The notes: generated from the letters alone by a model not told the origin. Positions 1 to 6,561 are shown, numbered from the stretch's first letter. The stretch is 7,085 nucleotides of DNA from an uncultured Clostridia bacterium (GCA_937920115.1 CALGVF010000004.1:1-7085), one strand, 5' to 3'. Numbers and translations are program-made.

Positions 1-279
1 GAAAGAGACGAGGAAGAGGAGCAGGAAAAACGACAGAAGACAAAATTCGAGCGAATGAGCGATTTCCCTGAGCGTAGGGTGTATACGCTGTACTTCGGCT
101 TCCTTTTGCGGCTCTGTCATATTCTTGAAATCGGGAACGATTACGGTTGCTACGATTTCGGTTACGCCCTTACTCGCTTCGGCTGATTTCTCGCCCGTTT
201 TCGCCGAATTGTATATGACGAAAGTAAGACATAGAATAGTCATAACCCCCGTTATAAGTCGATAAATCAACAATTTCAT
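1..279 (-). CDS. VanZ-like family membrane protein (N-terminal part; runs off the window)
   Basis: Ninety-three codons are visible from an ATG at 279 down to the window edge, so the C-terminus is missing. The first 22 residues form a membrane helix. It is followed by an extracytoplasmic-type stretch with NSAKTGEKSAEAS, which resembles the S.Q.GEESS..S segment of VanZ-like proteins. After a charged linker comes LREIAHSLEF (about residues 70-79), matching the family signature R-x-x-x-H-x-x-E-Y/F, and then a second hydrophobic helix. VanZ-like proteins are small multi-helix membrane proteins; one member gives low-level teicoplanin resistance, but most have no known role. An AAGGA ribosome binding site (287-291) lies 7 bases before the ATG, inside the end of the preceding gene. 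Only 3 bases separate that gene's stop from this start, so the two are almost certainly co-transcribed. The family call is fairly sure; the function is not. Confidence 0.82.
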   Translation of the reverse strand, partial: MKLLIYRLITGVMTILCLTFVIYNSAKTGEKSAEASKGVTEIVATVIVPDFKNMTEPQKEAEVQRIHPTLREIAHSLEFCLLSFFLLLFLVSF

Positions 280-282
280 ATA

Positions 283-2208
283 TCAGTCCTTGAACAAATA
301 TTTTTTCTCGAAGAACATAGAGGTCGCGAAAAGCGATACCGCGAGAATGATTACCGCAGAGGCTTTCACTACGTTTCTGCGGCTCGTTTTCACTATCGAC
401 GAGTCTTTAACGTAGCCCGTTTTGCCGTCGTATAAAATTTCCGCATAGCCGTCTTTAACTGCGAGCAGGTATACTTTTTTACTCTTTTCTATGACGTCCG
501 TTTCCGTTTCGAGGTCGTCCGAGTATACGGTCGCTCCGCCTTTCGCATAAACGTAGCCGCTGTCAACGTTCGTGTAAACTCCGTCGGACAAAAAGCCCTC
601 TCTTAAAAACGAGACGGGTATAAAACCTTGTTTTTCGCCTTGCTTGACTGCGTAGTAATTCTTACCGTTAAACTTAACTTCGCCCGTAATTTCGACCGCC
701 GAACGCTTTTCGATATCTTCGCGGAGGGCGTAGGGCTTATTCAGAACGGGTATTCCGTACAAGTCGAAATCCACCGCCGCATACGTTTTCTTGCCGTCTA
801 CTGCCGTAAGTCCGAAAACGCTGTCGGTAATCAAATCGGTCTTTCGGGCGATAGCCGTCTTGCCCTCTTTTATGATGAAGTAGTATTTGTCGCCGAGGTC
901 TTTTATAACGTATTCGTCCTCGCCGTTTTCTTTCGCGAATTGTCTGAACGCGAAATATTCGTTATCGAATTTCTTTTCGGTCTCGAAGAGTTTCGCTCCC
1001 TCGCGAATTTTTCCGAAAGAAATACCCTGCGAGTATTTAACGCCGAACGTATCGGGAATTTTTATCGTATAAGGCGTCGCTATCGCGAGGTCGCTTTGTT
1101 CGGACGAACGAAGAATAAGTCCTTCAAAGATAAAATAAGCGCGTTCGGAATAACAGGATAAACACATTGATTTCGCGGGCTTGATATCTCCGAGATTGTC
1201 GTTGGTTTTCAAATAGTATCTTTCTTCGCCCTTATAAATTACGTTCTTGTCGAACAATGAATACAGGTTGCCGTCAAGATCGGTTTGCAGGTTTAACATT
1301 TCGGCGTTTTCCGTCAAATCGTCAATCGTGAAAACGAGCGAAGTAGTTCCGTTTATATGCTCGTAAAATTTGTATTTACCATTTTCGGGAACGGCAAAGT
1401 AAATCGTACCGAAAACGTCGCATACGATTTCCGAGGCGGCAACGCCTTTGACGTCCTTCGCGACGAATAATTTTTCGAGAGTCAATTCATCTTTCGTTAC
1501 GTCGAGAACGTATACTGCCGGTCGTTGTTTTCCGTCGTCGAAGTCTTTGGACGACGAACTTAGCAGATAAAACTTCCCGTCCATATAACAGACGTCGTTT
1601 ATGGAGTTGGGGAGTGAATCTTTGTTTTTAATTTTTTCGTTTTCGTTTTCATATCCGATTATCGGGTCGTCGTCTTTCGGCTCGTTTAGTTTAATCAAAT
1701 CGAAAGAACTCGTCTGGGCAAGGAGAACGTAGCCGTTTCCTACGGCTATTTTTTTGTTGTCGACGCGTTCGAGGTCTATGCGATTATACGTTCTGTTTTC
1801 CGTTCCGATATCGTTGACGACAACTATTCTGTTTTCGTCCAGAGCGTAAATTTTGTCGTCGTCGATAGTGATATCCCGAGCGTATTCCGTAAGACGGTTT
1901 ACCGCCTTGGAGTTGGTTGTAATCGCGAATTCGGTAAATTTTTTCGTGTCGAGGTCTATTTCCTGAACCGCGTTTATCTTTCCGTCCGCTATCCATATGA
2001 CTTTTTCGATCTCGGTTTTCCCGTCCCTGACGACCGTTTTTTCGGTTACGCATATTCCGTTGGGGTCGATAATGTTTCCGAGGTCCTCCGTCGTCGTTCC
2101 GTCGGTCTTTATGTCGAAGATGGATATATGTTCCTTCGTGTTCGGGTTTATCGCAAAAATGCCTCCGCCTTCTCCGTTTGAAGTGCCTATCGCGGAATAA
2201 TATACCAA
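283..2208 (-). CDS. C-terminal fragment of the exported propeller protein (SH3-like segments, C-terminal membrane anchor)
   Basis: This is the in-frame continuation after the TAA. The codons from 2289 are already protein-like, so the first usable start, TTG at 2208, is probably not the native one. A GGAGG about 11 bases ahead of it could allow weak reinitiation. Residues 1-380 carry blade-like repeats such as KVIWIADGKINAV, KIYALDENRIVVV and DGKFYLLSSSS. Three SH3-like beta segments follow at about 395-460, 484-540 and 545-607; the last ends DGKTGYVKDSSIV, the usual end of bacterial SH3 domains. A membrane helix (about 613-633) and a short charged tail finish the protein. On its own it has no signal peptide and would probably not be exported correctly. 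The TGA is 3 bases before the VanZ-like start. SH3-like domains of this kind often bind cell wall, but no ligand can be deduced here. Confidence 0.68.
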   Translation of the reverse strand: MVYYSAIGTSNGEGGGIFAINPNTKEHISIFDIKTDGTTTEDLGNIIDPNGICVTEKTVVRDGKTEIEKVIWIADGKINAVQEIDLDTKKFTEFAITTNSKAVNRLTEYARDITIDDDKIYALDENRIVVVNDIGTENRTYNRIDLERVDNKKIAVGNGYVLLAQTSSFDLIKLNEPKDDDPIIGYENENEKIKNKDSLPNSINDVCYMDGKFYLLSSSSKDFDDGKQRPAVYVLDVTKDELTLEKLFVAKDVKGVAASEIVCDVFGTIYFAVPENGKYKFYEHINGTTSLVFTIDDLTENAEMLNLQTDLDGNLYSLFDKNVIYKGEERYYLKTNDNLGDIKPAKSMCLSCYSERAYFIFEGLILRSSEQSDLAIATPYTIKIPDTFGVKYSQGISFGKIREGAKLFETEKKFDNEYFAFRQFAKENGEDEYVIKDLGDKYYFIIKEGKTAIARKTDLITDSVFGLTAVDGKKTYAAVDFDLYGIPVLNKPYALREDIEKRSAVEITGEVKFNGKNYYAVKQGEKQGFIPVSFLREGFLSDGVYTNVDSGYVYAKGGATVYSDDLETETDVIEKSKKVYLLAVKDGYAEILYDGKTGYVKDSSIVKTSRRNVVKASAVIILAVSLFATSMFFEKKYLFKD

Positions 2209-2289
2209 ACCGTCGTCGCCCTCCGCTATATCGCGAACGTTGGTTACGTTTTCGTCGAGAGTGAAAAATTCGTTGCCGTCGTATCCGTA

Positions 2290-2292
2290 TTA
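2290..2292 (-). other. In-frame TAA splitting the envelope-protein gene
   Basis: The minus strand reads GGC TAA TAC GGA TAC GAC GGC. The same frame is open for 222 codons before and 668 codons after this triplet, with similar amino-acid style on both sides. One base change would turn TAA into Tyr, Leu, Ser, Lys, Gln or Glu. No insertion or deletion is needed. Confidence 0.85.
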
Positions 2293-2958
2293 GCCAGACT
2301 TGTTGCTTGAAAAATACACGTTTCCGTTTTTTGAGAGCAGAAGTTCGGACGAATTCGTCACTTCGGACTTGCTGATGCTTTTTTCGTTCGGCTCGCTTGC
2401 CTTAAACAACCCGGGTTCGTCCGCAATAATGTCTCTGTACTCGATAGTGTTGTTCGTGTGCGTCAGCAAAACGTCGCCGCAAACCGAAAAAGATGTGTTG
2501 GAGTGTATTCCCGTTTCCTTCGGATTTGCGGAGTAGTCGGGGTTTTCAAAATCTCGCAAGTCGATGTAATAAATATAAGAGTCATAGAGGTAGAGCAAAT
2601 AATCGGAGTAATAATCTATCGCCGTAATCCTCTGATTTTCGCCTATGTTGAGAGTTATTTTTTTGAACTTCTCGTTCCCGTAAATAACGATCTCTTTTTT
2701 ATGCGAGACAGCCACGAATTCTCTGTTGTCGGCGGTAAAGCGGCATACGGCGTAAGGTTTTTCGAGTTTGTAGTATTGAAGGTAACTCGTCGGCAAGAAT
2801 ATGTCCGTAGCGACTTTCTTTTCCGTCGTTTCTTCCGTTCCCGCGGCTTTGTTTTCGGCTTTCGCGGTCGGATAGCCCGAAAGGGGAGTAGTTGCAAACC
2901 CTATTATCGCAAGTAATATTAAAAACAAAGAGATAACTTTTTTCACTATTTCTTTCAC
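2290..2958 (-). CDS. N-terminal fragment of the exported propeller protein (222 aa, signal peptide)
   Basis: The fragment starts at GTG 2958. The N-terminus MKEIVKKVISLF plus a hydrophobic core (residues 7-22) and TAKA before EN (about residue 34) form a standard signal peptide. A short Lys/Glu/Thr-rich linker follows, then blade-like repeats: FVAVSHKKEIVIYG, YLLYLYDSYIYYIDL and VLLTHTNNTIEYRD. No catalytic motif is seen. The start is supported by the signal peptide and by its likeness to MKKIVISLF of the 5021-5794 gene. The Shine-Dalgarno sequence is weak (GGAAA about 5 bases before the GTG). The frame ends at TAA 2290-2292 inside a blade. If translated alone, this fragment would be a secreted, unanchored, incomplete propeller. 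A promoter at 3025-3054 drives it. Confidence 0.75.
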   Translation of the reverse strand: MKEIVKKVISLFLILLAIIGFATTPLSGYPTAKAENKAAGTEETTEKKVATDIFLPTSYLQYYKLEKPYAVCRFTADNREFVAVSHKKEIVIYGNEKFKKITLNIGENQRITAIDYYSDYLLYLYDSYIYYIDLRDFENPDYSANPKETGIHSNTSFSVCGDVLLTHTNNTIEYRDIIADEPGLFKASEPNEKSISKSEVTNSSELLLSKNGNVYFSSNKSG

Positions 2959-2988
2959 TCGTTTTTCCGTTGGTATTAGAGAGTCGTA

Positions 2989-3004
2989 CCACGCACACGC
3001 GTGG
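2989..3004 (-). promoter_or_regulatory. Perfect 6-bp hairpin in the leader of the envelope-protein mRNA
   Basis: CCACGC (2989-2994) and GCGTGG (2999-3004) are exact inverted repeats around a 4-base loop. The element lies between the predicted transcription start (about 3018) and the GTG start (2958). It could be an operator or an mRNA stabilising hairpin. It is not next to the start codon and has no U-run, so it is not a terminator. Confidence 0.4.
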
Positions 3005-3024
3005 ATATATATTCCCTCATACTA

Positions 3025-3054
3025 AGTATAACATACGGACGGGCGAATTGACAA
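3025..3054 (-). promoter_or_regulatory. Sigma-A-type promoter of the envelope-protein/VanZ operon
   Basis: On the minus strand the -35 box is TTGTCA (3049-3054) and the -10 box is TATACT (3025-3030), with an 18-base spacer. A TG one base before the -10 makes it an extended -10. Transcription should start near 3018, giving a leader of about 60 bases before the GTG at 2958. Confidence 0.65.
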
Positions 3055-3220
3055 TAGTTTTTTCGTTTTTCGGGAAAAATTTTTGTGTGAAAGTTTTAGG
3101 GGATAGGAAATTTGGATCGTAAAAAAACGAGAATCTAATTGTAATTTAAGACGTTAACAGTCAATTATGCTTTCTCCTTCGGGTGTTTTTTCTCTAACGG
3201 ACGAGTATATCGCAACAATC

Positions 3221-3434
3221 GCTTCCTCCTTCGGGGGTAAATTCCTCCGTTGAAGCGGAGGAAATGTCGCAAAGCGACAAAAGAGGCAGGGAGTGGCTTG
3301 ACGGAATGAAATGGAAGTCAAGACGATAGGGGATAAAACGAAAATTTATACAAATCAAGGATTTATTGTCCCCTTCCGTCAAATCTTCGCGGAAAGCCGC
3401 TTGATTCGCCACCTTCCCCGAAGGAGAAGGCGAG
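3221..3434 (+). repeat. Dispersed structured repeat, copy A
   Basis: The unit begins with GCTTCCTCCTTCGGGGG and ends with CACCTTCCCCGAAGGAGAAGG. It shares with copy B (5851-6008, opposite orientation) a 37/38-base core at 3293-3329 that differs by one A, and a similar closing hairpin segment. Internal hairpins include TTCCTCCG/CGGAGGAA (3242-3263), TGTCGC-AAA-GCGACA (3265-3279) and CTTGAC/GTCAAG within the core. The middle part (about 3330-3370) is flanked by an imperfect GGGGATAAA / TTTATTGTCCCC inverted pair. The architecture resembles a REP/BIME- or MITE-like intergenic repeat; no protein is encoded. Confidence 0.75.
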
Positions 3435-3517
3435 TGTTTTAATCAACAAGGTCGCATTTTTCGGGATATAGATGCAATTTTTTTACAGCCTCGGAACGTT
3501 CGGAATACGGAATATAT

Positions 3518-4945
3518 TTATCGGCTGCTTTTGCGACCGCGTTTGATTTTGCGGTAAAGCCGCTCTTTGTCGATTGCGATAACCGACTTATTGCCGTCCT
3601 TTTTCTCGGGCTTCGGTCTCGACATTATGAAATATCTCAGTTCGTCCAGACTGTGGTCGTCTACTTTTTTCGGTACGTCGCCGTCGCCCCACCTGTAACG
3701 CTTCAACTCCCTGATTAAATTCGTACAGGTCTTGAAAATGTACAGTCTGCCGTTTTTTAAGTATTCTTTTACCCTCGCTATGCCCGAAAATAAGTCCTTG
3801 TTTACCTTGGGATTTGCTAAAATTCCGTAGTCGTAGAATAGTTCGGTCACGCTCTTTAAGGACGATAAAGTCTTTTGATTAGCCGCAGAGTCGATTAAGG
3901 CTCGTATACGCCCGTCGTTATCCCGTCGCCAACCTATCTCGTCGCACTTTTTCTTTATCGCTTCGCTGTGATATTCCACGTCCTTGCCCGACTCGAAATG
4001 TTCCGCGACTACGTAGACGGTGTCGTCGTAGTCCACGCAATACCAATGAGCCGACAACGGGTTGTTAAGCCCCGGGTCTATCGAAATGTTGTTCTGCCAA
4101 TCGAAAGGGAAGTCGAAAGGCTCGATAACGTGCTTGTTTTCGTCGAATTCGGGATAAACAAGCCCCGAACACGCCTTAAATTCGCCGTATCGCCGAGTCC
4201 TCAGTTCTTCCTCGCTCATAGAGGAGTCGAGTCCGTCGATTTCGTCTTTCGACAAAAAGGGGTTGTCCGCCCACTCGACGAATTCGCACCATACCTCGTC
4301 GGAATTTCCGCTGTTTAAGTAAATTTCTTCATAGACGAAAGTAAGCCCCTTTAACGGGGTCATAGTGCCGAAAATATCGCCCCTTTTATCGATAACCCGC
4401 ATAAGACACTCCCTGTACACGTCCTCGGGCGGCTCTTCGTCGAACCAGACGTAATCGAGCGAACTGCCTTGAAATTTCTCCCTGCCTTGGTCGCAACTTT
4501 TAAAACCTATCGTCGATATGCCGCCGAACACGTTTTTAACCTTTATTTGGTCGATTACGCCGCCCTCGGGGTCGCCCCGTCTGCCCGAACTCATTACGAC
4601 CTCTTTTATCCATTCTTTGGGCAGATATTTGAGAATTTTGCTCTGAGCGACGTCTCTTTGTACTTCTCGCGATAGGGAAACGACCCACCCGAAAGTGTCT
4701 TTTCTGTTTTCCCTGTAAGGGTGAATACCCCTCGCCATATAGACGGTTTCGACCGCGCCGCATTCGGTTTTGCCGCTTCGGTTTCCCCCGAATACCCACC
4801 TGTTACGTTTTTTGCATTTATGAAAAGCGACTTGCTTTTCGTGTATTTTTTCGCCCGTGTTGTAGTTGTAAATAGGCAATTTTTTACGCCTTTCGATTTC
4901 CTCTTCCACGCGTTTTATCGCCTTTATAGTCTCTTCCGAGTTCAT
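3518..4945 (-). CDS. Phage-type terminase large subunit (orphan)
   Basis: Terminase large subunits are DNA-packaging motors: an N-terminal ATPase pumps phage DNA into the prohead and a C-terminal RNase H-like nuclease cuts it. Counted from the GTG at 4954, Walker A is GGNRSGKT (56-63), Walker B is YVWFDEE (168-174) with the catalytic acid pair, and GTMTPLKG (196-203) fits the coupling motif. Nuclease acids are visible as SIDPG (D293), ALIDSAA (D355) and DDHSLDE (D433/D437). Both domains look intact. The ATG at 4945 is preferred over the GTG at 4954 because GGAGG (4957-4961) is 11 bases from the ATG but only 2 from the GTG; this gives 475 residues, a normal size. No small terminase, portal or capsid gene is next to it: one neighbour is the repeat and the envelope gene, the other a divergent exported protein. 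It may be a prophage remnant, satellite or domesticated module. Confidence 0.9.
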   Translation of the reverse strand: MNSEETIKAIKRVEEEIERRKKLPIYNYNTGEKIHEKQVAFHKCKKRNRWVFGGNRSGKTECGAVETVYMARGIHPYRENRKDTFGWVVSLSREVQRDVAQSKILKYLPKEWIKEVVMSSGRRGDPEGGVIDQIKVKNVFGGISTIGFKSCDQGREKFQGSSLDYVWFDEEPPEDVYRECLMRVIDKRGDIFGTMTPLKGLTFVYEEIYLNSGNSDEVWCEFVEWADNPFLSKDEIDGLDSSMSEEELRTRRYGEFKACSGLVYPEFDENKHVIEPFDFPFDWQNNISIDPGLNNPLSAHWYCVDYDDTVYVVAEHFESGKDVEYHSEAIKKKCDEIGWRRDNDGRIRALIDSAANQKTLSSLKSVTELFYDYGILANPKVNKDLFSGIARVKEYLKNGRLYIFKTCTNLIRELKRYRWGDGDVPKKVDDHSLDELRYFIMSRPKPEKKDGNKSVIAIDKERLYRKIKRGRKSSR

Positions 4946-4956
4946 TTTCGACACAA

Positions 4957-4961
4957 CCTCC
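4957..4961 (-). promoter_or_regulatory. Ribosome binding site deciding the terminase start
   Basis: The minus strand reads AAAAAAGGAGGTTGTGTCG then AAAATG. GGAGG is 2 bases from the GTG at 4954 and 11 bases from the ATG at 4945. A 2-base gap is too short for efficient initiation, so the ATG is the likelier start, though 11 is at the long end. No good promoter for this gene was found in the 75 bases shared with the divergent gene. Confidence 0.6.
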
Positions 4962-5005
4962 TTTTTTACGCAATTTATTTATATTTTTTTCGGTAGTAGC
5001 GAAGT

Positions 5006-5011
5006 TATAAT
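5006..5011 (+). promoter_or_regulatory. Possible -10 box directly before the 5021 gene
   Basis: A perfect TATAAT lies 9 bases before the ATG. If used, transcription would start about 5017-5019 and the mRNA would be leaderless or nearly so, which agrees with the absence of a Shine-Dalgarno sequence. No good -35 box or extended -10 is present (only an A/T-rich stretch at 4982-4990), so the assignment is tentative. Confidence 0.35.
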
Positions 5012-5020
5012 TATCGTACT

Positions 5021-5794
5021 ATGAAAAAAATCGTTATTTCACTTTTTACTATATTGTCCGTTTTTGTCGCGGGGCTTTTCGCCGCTCCGATTTCCGTCAA
5101 AAAAAATTTCGCCCTTGCCGCGGAAGAAAGGTACTCCCGAGTGCTTGGCGAAAACGTGATTTTATATATGGACTCGTCGATGACGATGCCTTGGTTTACG
5201 CTCCCGTACAGTTATTACGTTAAGGTTATAAGCGTGAGCGGAACGGCGGCGAAAGTGGAATACCGCGGCGGCGGCTCTAAGCCGTCGGCTAAGGGGTACA
5301 TAGACGTTTCGGAACTGAATATCGTCGAGGAAACGCCGCCCGTGATTTTTCCGAACCTCACTTTAACGGTCAATCAGAACTGTATGCTGTATAAAGACAC
5401 CGACTTTACGATAGCCGAAACGGTCACGCAAAATAGTACCGCCGACTTCTACGGAATACTCGTTCGTCCTAACGGAGAGAAGTTCATTTATTCGCTCGTA
5501 ACTACGACCTCGGGAGACAAATACGTGGGCTATATGTCGATTAACGCCGTTTCCGAGTTTACAATACCTGTTTTGAAAGTGGAGACGGAAATGCCCGACG
5601 AGAGCCTTTCGGGGGAGTCCGATTCGGGTAAAGACAACGCCGCAAAGACGGGTAACGGACTGCAACTTGCGATTATCATAGCGGTGTCGGCGGTAGCGAT
5701 TTCGATAGTGTATTTATTGTTCCGACCGTCGGGCAAAGGCAGGGCGAAAGACGAGGCGATAACCTCGAACGAGTTTGACGACAACGACTACTGA
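5021..5794 (+). CDS. Exported SH3-like protein with C-terminal membrane anchor (unknown function)
   Basis: A 257-residue product. MKKIVISLF and a hydrophobic core (to about residue 22) form a signal peptide, with likely cleavage near FALAA-EE (about 34). Two beta-rich SH3-like segments follow. The first, about 42-101, runs from NVILYMDSS to KGYIDVSELNI. The second, about 112-180, runs from LTVNQNCMLYKD to KYVGYMSINAVSEF. An acidic Ser/Gly linker (190-212) leads to a membrane helix (214-234) and a basic then acidic tail, predicting a type I orientation with most of the protein outside. The signal peptide and general plan match the large envelope protein at 283-2958, so the two may be paralogues. 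It is transcribed divergently from the terminase gene. No Shine-Dalgarno sequence precedes the ATG. The specific function is not recognisable. Confidence 0.85.
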   Translation: MKKIVISLFTILSVFVAGLFAAPISVKKNFALAAEERYSRVLGENVILYMDSSMTMPWFTLPYSYYVKVISVSGTAAKVEYRGGGSKPSAKGYIDVSELNIVEETPPVIFPNLTLTVNQNCMLYKDTDFTIAETVTQNSTADFYGILVRPNGEKFIYSLVTTTSGDKYVGYMSINAVSEFTIPVLKVETEMPDESLSGESDSGKDNAAKTGNGLQLAIIIAVSAVAISIVYLLFRPSGKGRAKDEAITSNEFDDNDY

Positions 5795-5807
5795 AAAAGT
5801 CCGTGGA

Positions 5808-5854
5808 GACAAAAAACTTGCGACAATAAAACCCACGATGACAAAAAAACTTGC
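5808..5854 (+). repeat. Short direct repeat after the 5021 gene
   Basis: GACAAAAAACTTGC (5808-5821) recurs as GACAAAAAAACTTGC (5840-5854), with one extra A. The pair lies just after the TGA at 5792-5794 and immediately before repeat copy B. It is too short to assign; a local duplication or repeat-edge sequence is likely. Confidence 0.5.
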
Positions 5855-6008
5855 CTTCCCCTTTGGGGAGAGTGGTGGCAAAGCCGCCGAGAGAGGTCTT
5901 ACAGCCTAACGACCGCCGCGTATCGTCCATTGTTTACGTTAATAACCTCTATCGTCTTGACTTCCATTTTCATTCCGTCAAGCCACTTTCCCCAAAGGGG
6001 AAAGCGAG
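5851..6008 (-). repeat. Dispersed structured repeat, copy B (inverted relative to copy A)
   Basis: The reverse complement of 5949-5986 matches 3293-3329 of copy A except for one extra A. The core contains CTTGAC and GTCAAG arms 15 bases apart. The two ends of the unit are themselves hairpins: CTTCCCCTTTGGGGAG at 5855-5870 and the perfect CTTTCCCC-AAA-GGGGAAAG at 5986-6004. The internal segment (about 5897-5948) is unrelated to copy A. It lies between the converging 3' ends of the genes ending at 5794 and 6036. Its end hairpins could also act in both directions as weak terminators, though no clear U-run follows. Confidence 0.75.
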
Positions 6009-6035
6009 AAAGTACAGAATTTAGATATTGGCAGA

Positions 6036-6554
6036 TTATGAGTTTTTTGAGACCGAACAGGGCTTCAACGACTTGCCCGAAACGTTTTTCAATACTCCGA
6101 AATTCGCCGACGAAATCGACTTCGTCGTCTCCCTTTCCAACGCCTCGCTTATAAAAGCGAACCTCTTCGCTTTGACTCTTATCTCTTCCGCGTTTAACCC
6201 CCTCTCTTCGAGTCCTTTCGCAAATTTACCGATCGCTAACGCCAACTTGCGATAATAATTTCTGTTTTTAACTAAGTTTTCGTCTTCTTTCGCTCCGTCT
6301 ATGCCGTATTTCTCGACTAAAATTCTTCTGCAATCGGGCTTTAATGCGTCGAGAGATTCGTATACGTTGATTCTTAACAGCAATAACTCCTTTTTCCTTT
6401 CTGTAAGCGTCAGAAGTCTCTCGGCTTGCTGTTCGGCGGGAAGTCGGCACGAAAAACTCCCCAACGCTTTCAGAAAAAATTTTTTATCCATACTTTCGAT
6501 TATATCGCTCATATTTTCGAGGCTTACGAGCAAAGCCTTTTGTTCGACAAACAT
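6036..6554 (-). CDS. SOS-controlled small protein with possible sigma-region-4/ArpU-like segment
   Basis: The ATG at 6554 is chosen over upstream in-frame starts because GGAGG (6562-6566) sits exactly 7 bases before it. The predicted transcript start near 6670 also makes the longer frame from 6668 unlikely. The product is 172 residues and cytoplasmic, with no membrane segment. Residues 1-62 are mostly helical and charged (for example EQQAERLLTLTERKKELLLL). Residues 66-120 contain SLDALKPDCRRILVEKYG followed by NRNYYRKLALAIGKFAKGL, a pattern like sigma-70 region 4 and phage late-gene regulators of the ArpU/RinA or DUF1492 type. The central turn is poorly conserved, so the match is weak. The tail (about 145-172) is Ser/Lys-rich. 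A LexA box covers the promoter, so DNA damage should induce it. A role as a phage-type regulator is an inference from this and from the nearby terminase. Confidence 0.7.
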   Translation of the reverse strand: MFVEQKALLVSLENMSDIIESMDKKFFLKALGSFSCRLPAEQQAERLLTLTERKKELLLLRINVYESLDALKPDCRRILVEKYGIDGAKEDENLVKNRNYYRKLALAIGKFAKGLEERGLNAEEIRVKAKRFAFISEALERETTKSISSANFGVLKNVSGKSLKPCSVSKNS

Positions 6555-6561
6555 TCTGACA

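Larger units (their letters stand above)
283..2958 (-). pseudogene. Exported propeller/SH3-like envelope protein gene, interrupted by one in-frame TAA
   Basis: From the GTG at 2958 to the TGA at 283-285 one reading frame is open for 891 sense-length codons except for a single TAA at 2290-2292. Protein-like sequence runs through the stop without a frame change: the codons before it read NVYFSSNKSG and those after it YGYDGNEFFTLDEN, which together look like one propeller blade. The complete product would have a signal peptide, about a dozen blade-like strand repeats (patterns such as GKFYLLS, GNLYSLF, GTIYFAV), three SH3-like segments and a C-terminal membrane helix. It would be an envelope-anchored extracytoplasmic protein, probably binding rather than catalytic. 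The start resembles that of the exported protein at 5021-5794. VanZ follows directly. The stop may be a recent nonsense mutation, a base-call error or, less likely, a readthrough site. TAA ends two other genes here, so general recoding is unlikely. Confidence 0.7.
2959..3517. other. Intergenic region between the envelope-protein gene and the terminase gene
   Basis: These 559 bases hold the leader and promoter of the minus-strand operon (2959-3054), AT-rich sequence with nothing recognisable (about 3055-3167), a short GCTTTCTCCTTCGGG motif (3169-3183) that resembles the edge of the repeat that follows, the structured repeat (3221-3434), and about 80 unassigned bases up to the terminase stop. 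The short frame at 3194-3412 lies inside the repeat and is not regarded as a gene. No convincing rho-independent terminator for the terminase gene was found. Confidence 0.6.

Noticed and set aside
628..1161. 177-residue plus-strand open frame
   Set aside because: It is antisense to the SH3-like part of the envelope gene, which has clear protein features; the plus-strand frame has none.
2290..2292. Alternative genetic code or programmed recoding of TAA
   Set aside because: TAA ends the terminase gene and the 6036 gene normally, and no recoding element or conserved stem was seen next to this stop.
3169..3190. Rho-independent terminator (CTCCTTCGGGTG followed by T-run)
   Set aside because: The stem is only about 3 bp, and no plus-strand gene ends nearby.
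3194..3412. 72-residue minus-strand open frame
   Set aside because: It lies wholly within repeat copy A. The peptide piece FHFIPSSH also appears as IFIPSSH in another frame over copy B, so it is translated repeat sequence, and it has no ribosome binding site.
5676..5930. 84-residue minus-strand open frame
   Set aside because: It overlaps repeat copy B and runs antisense into the well-supported gene ending at 5794.
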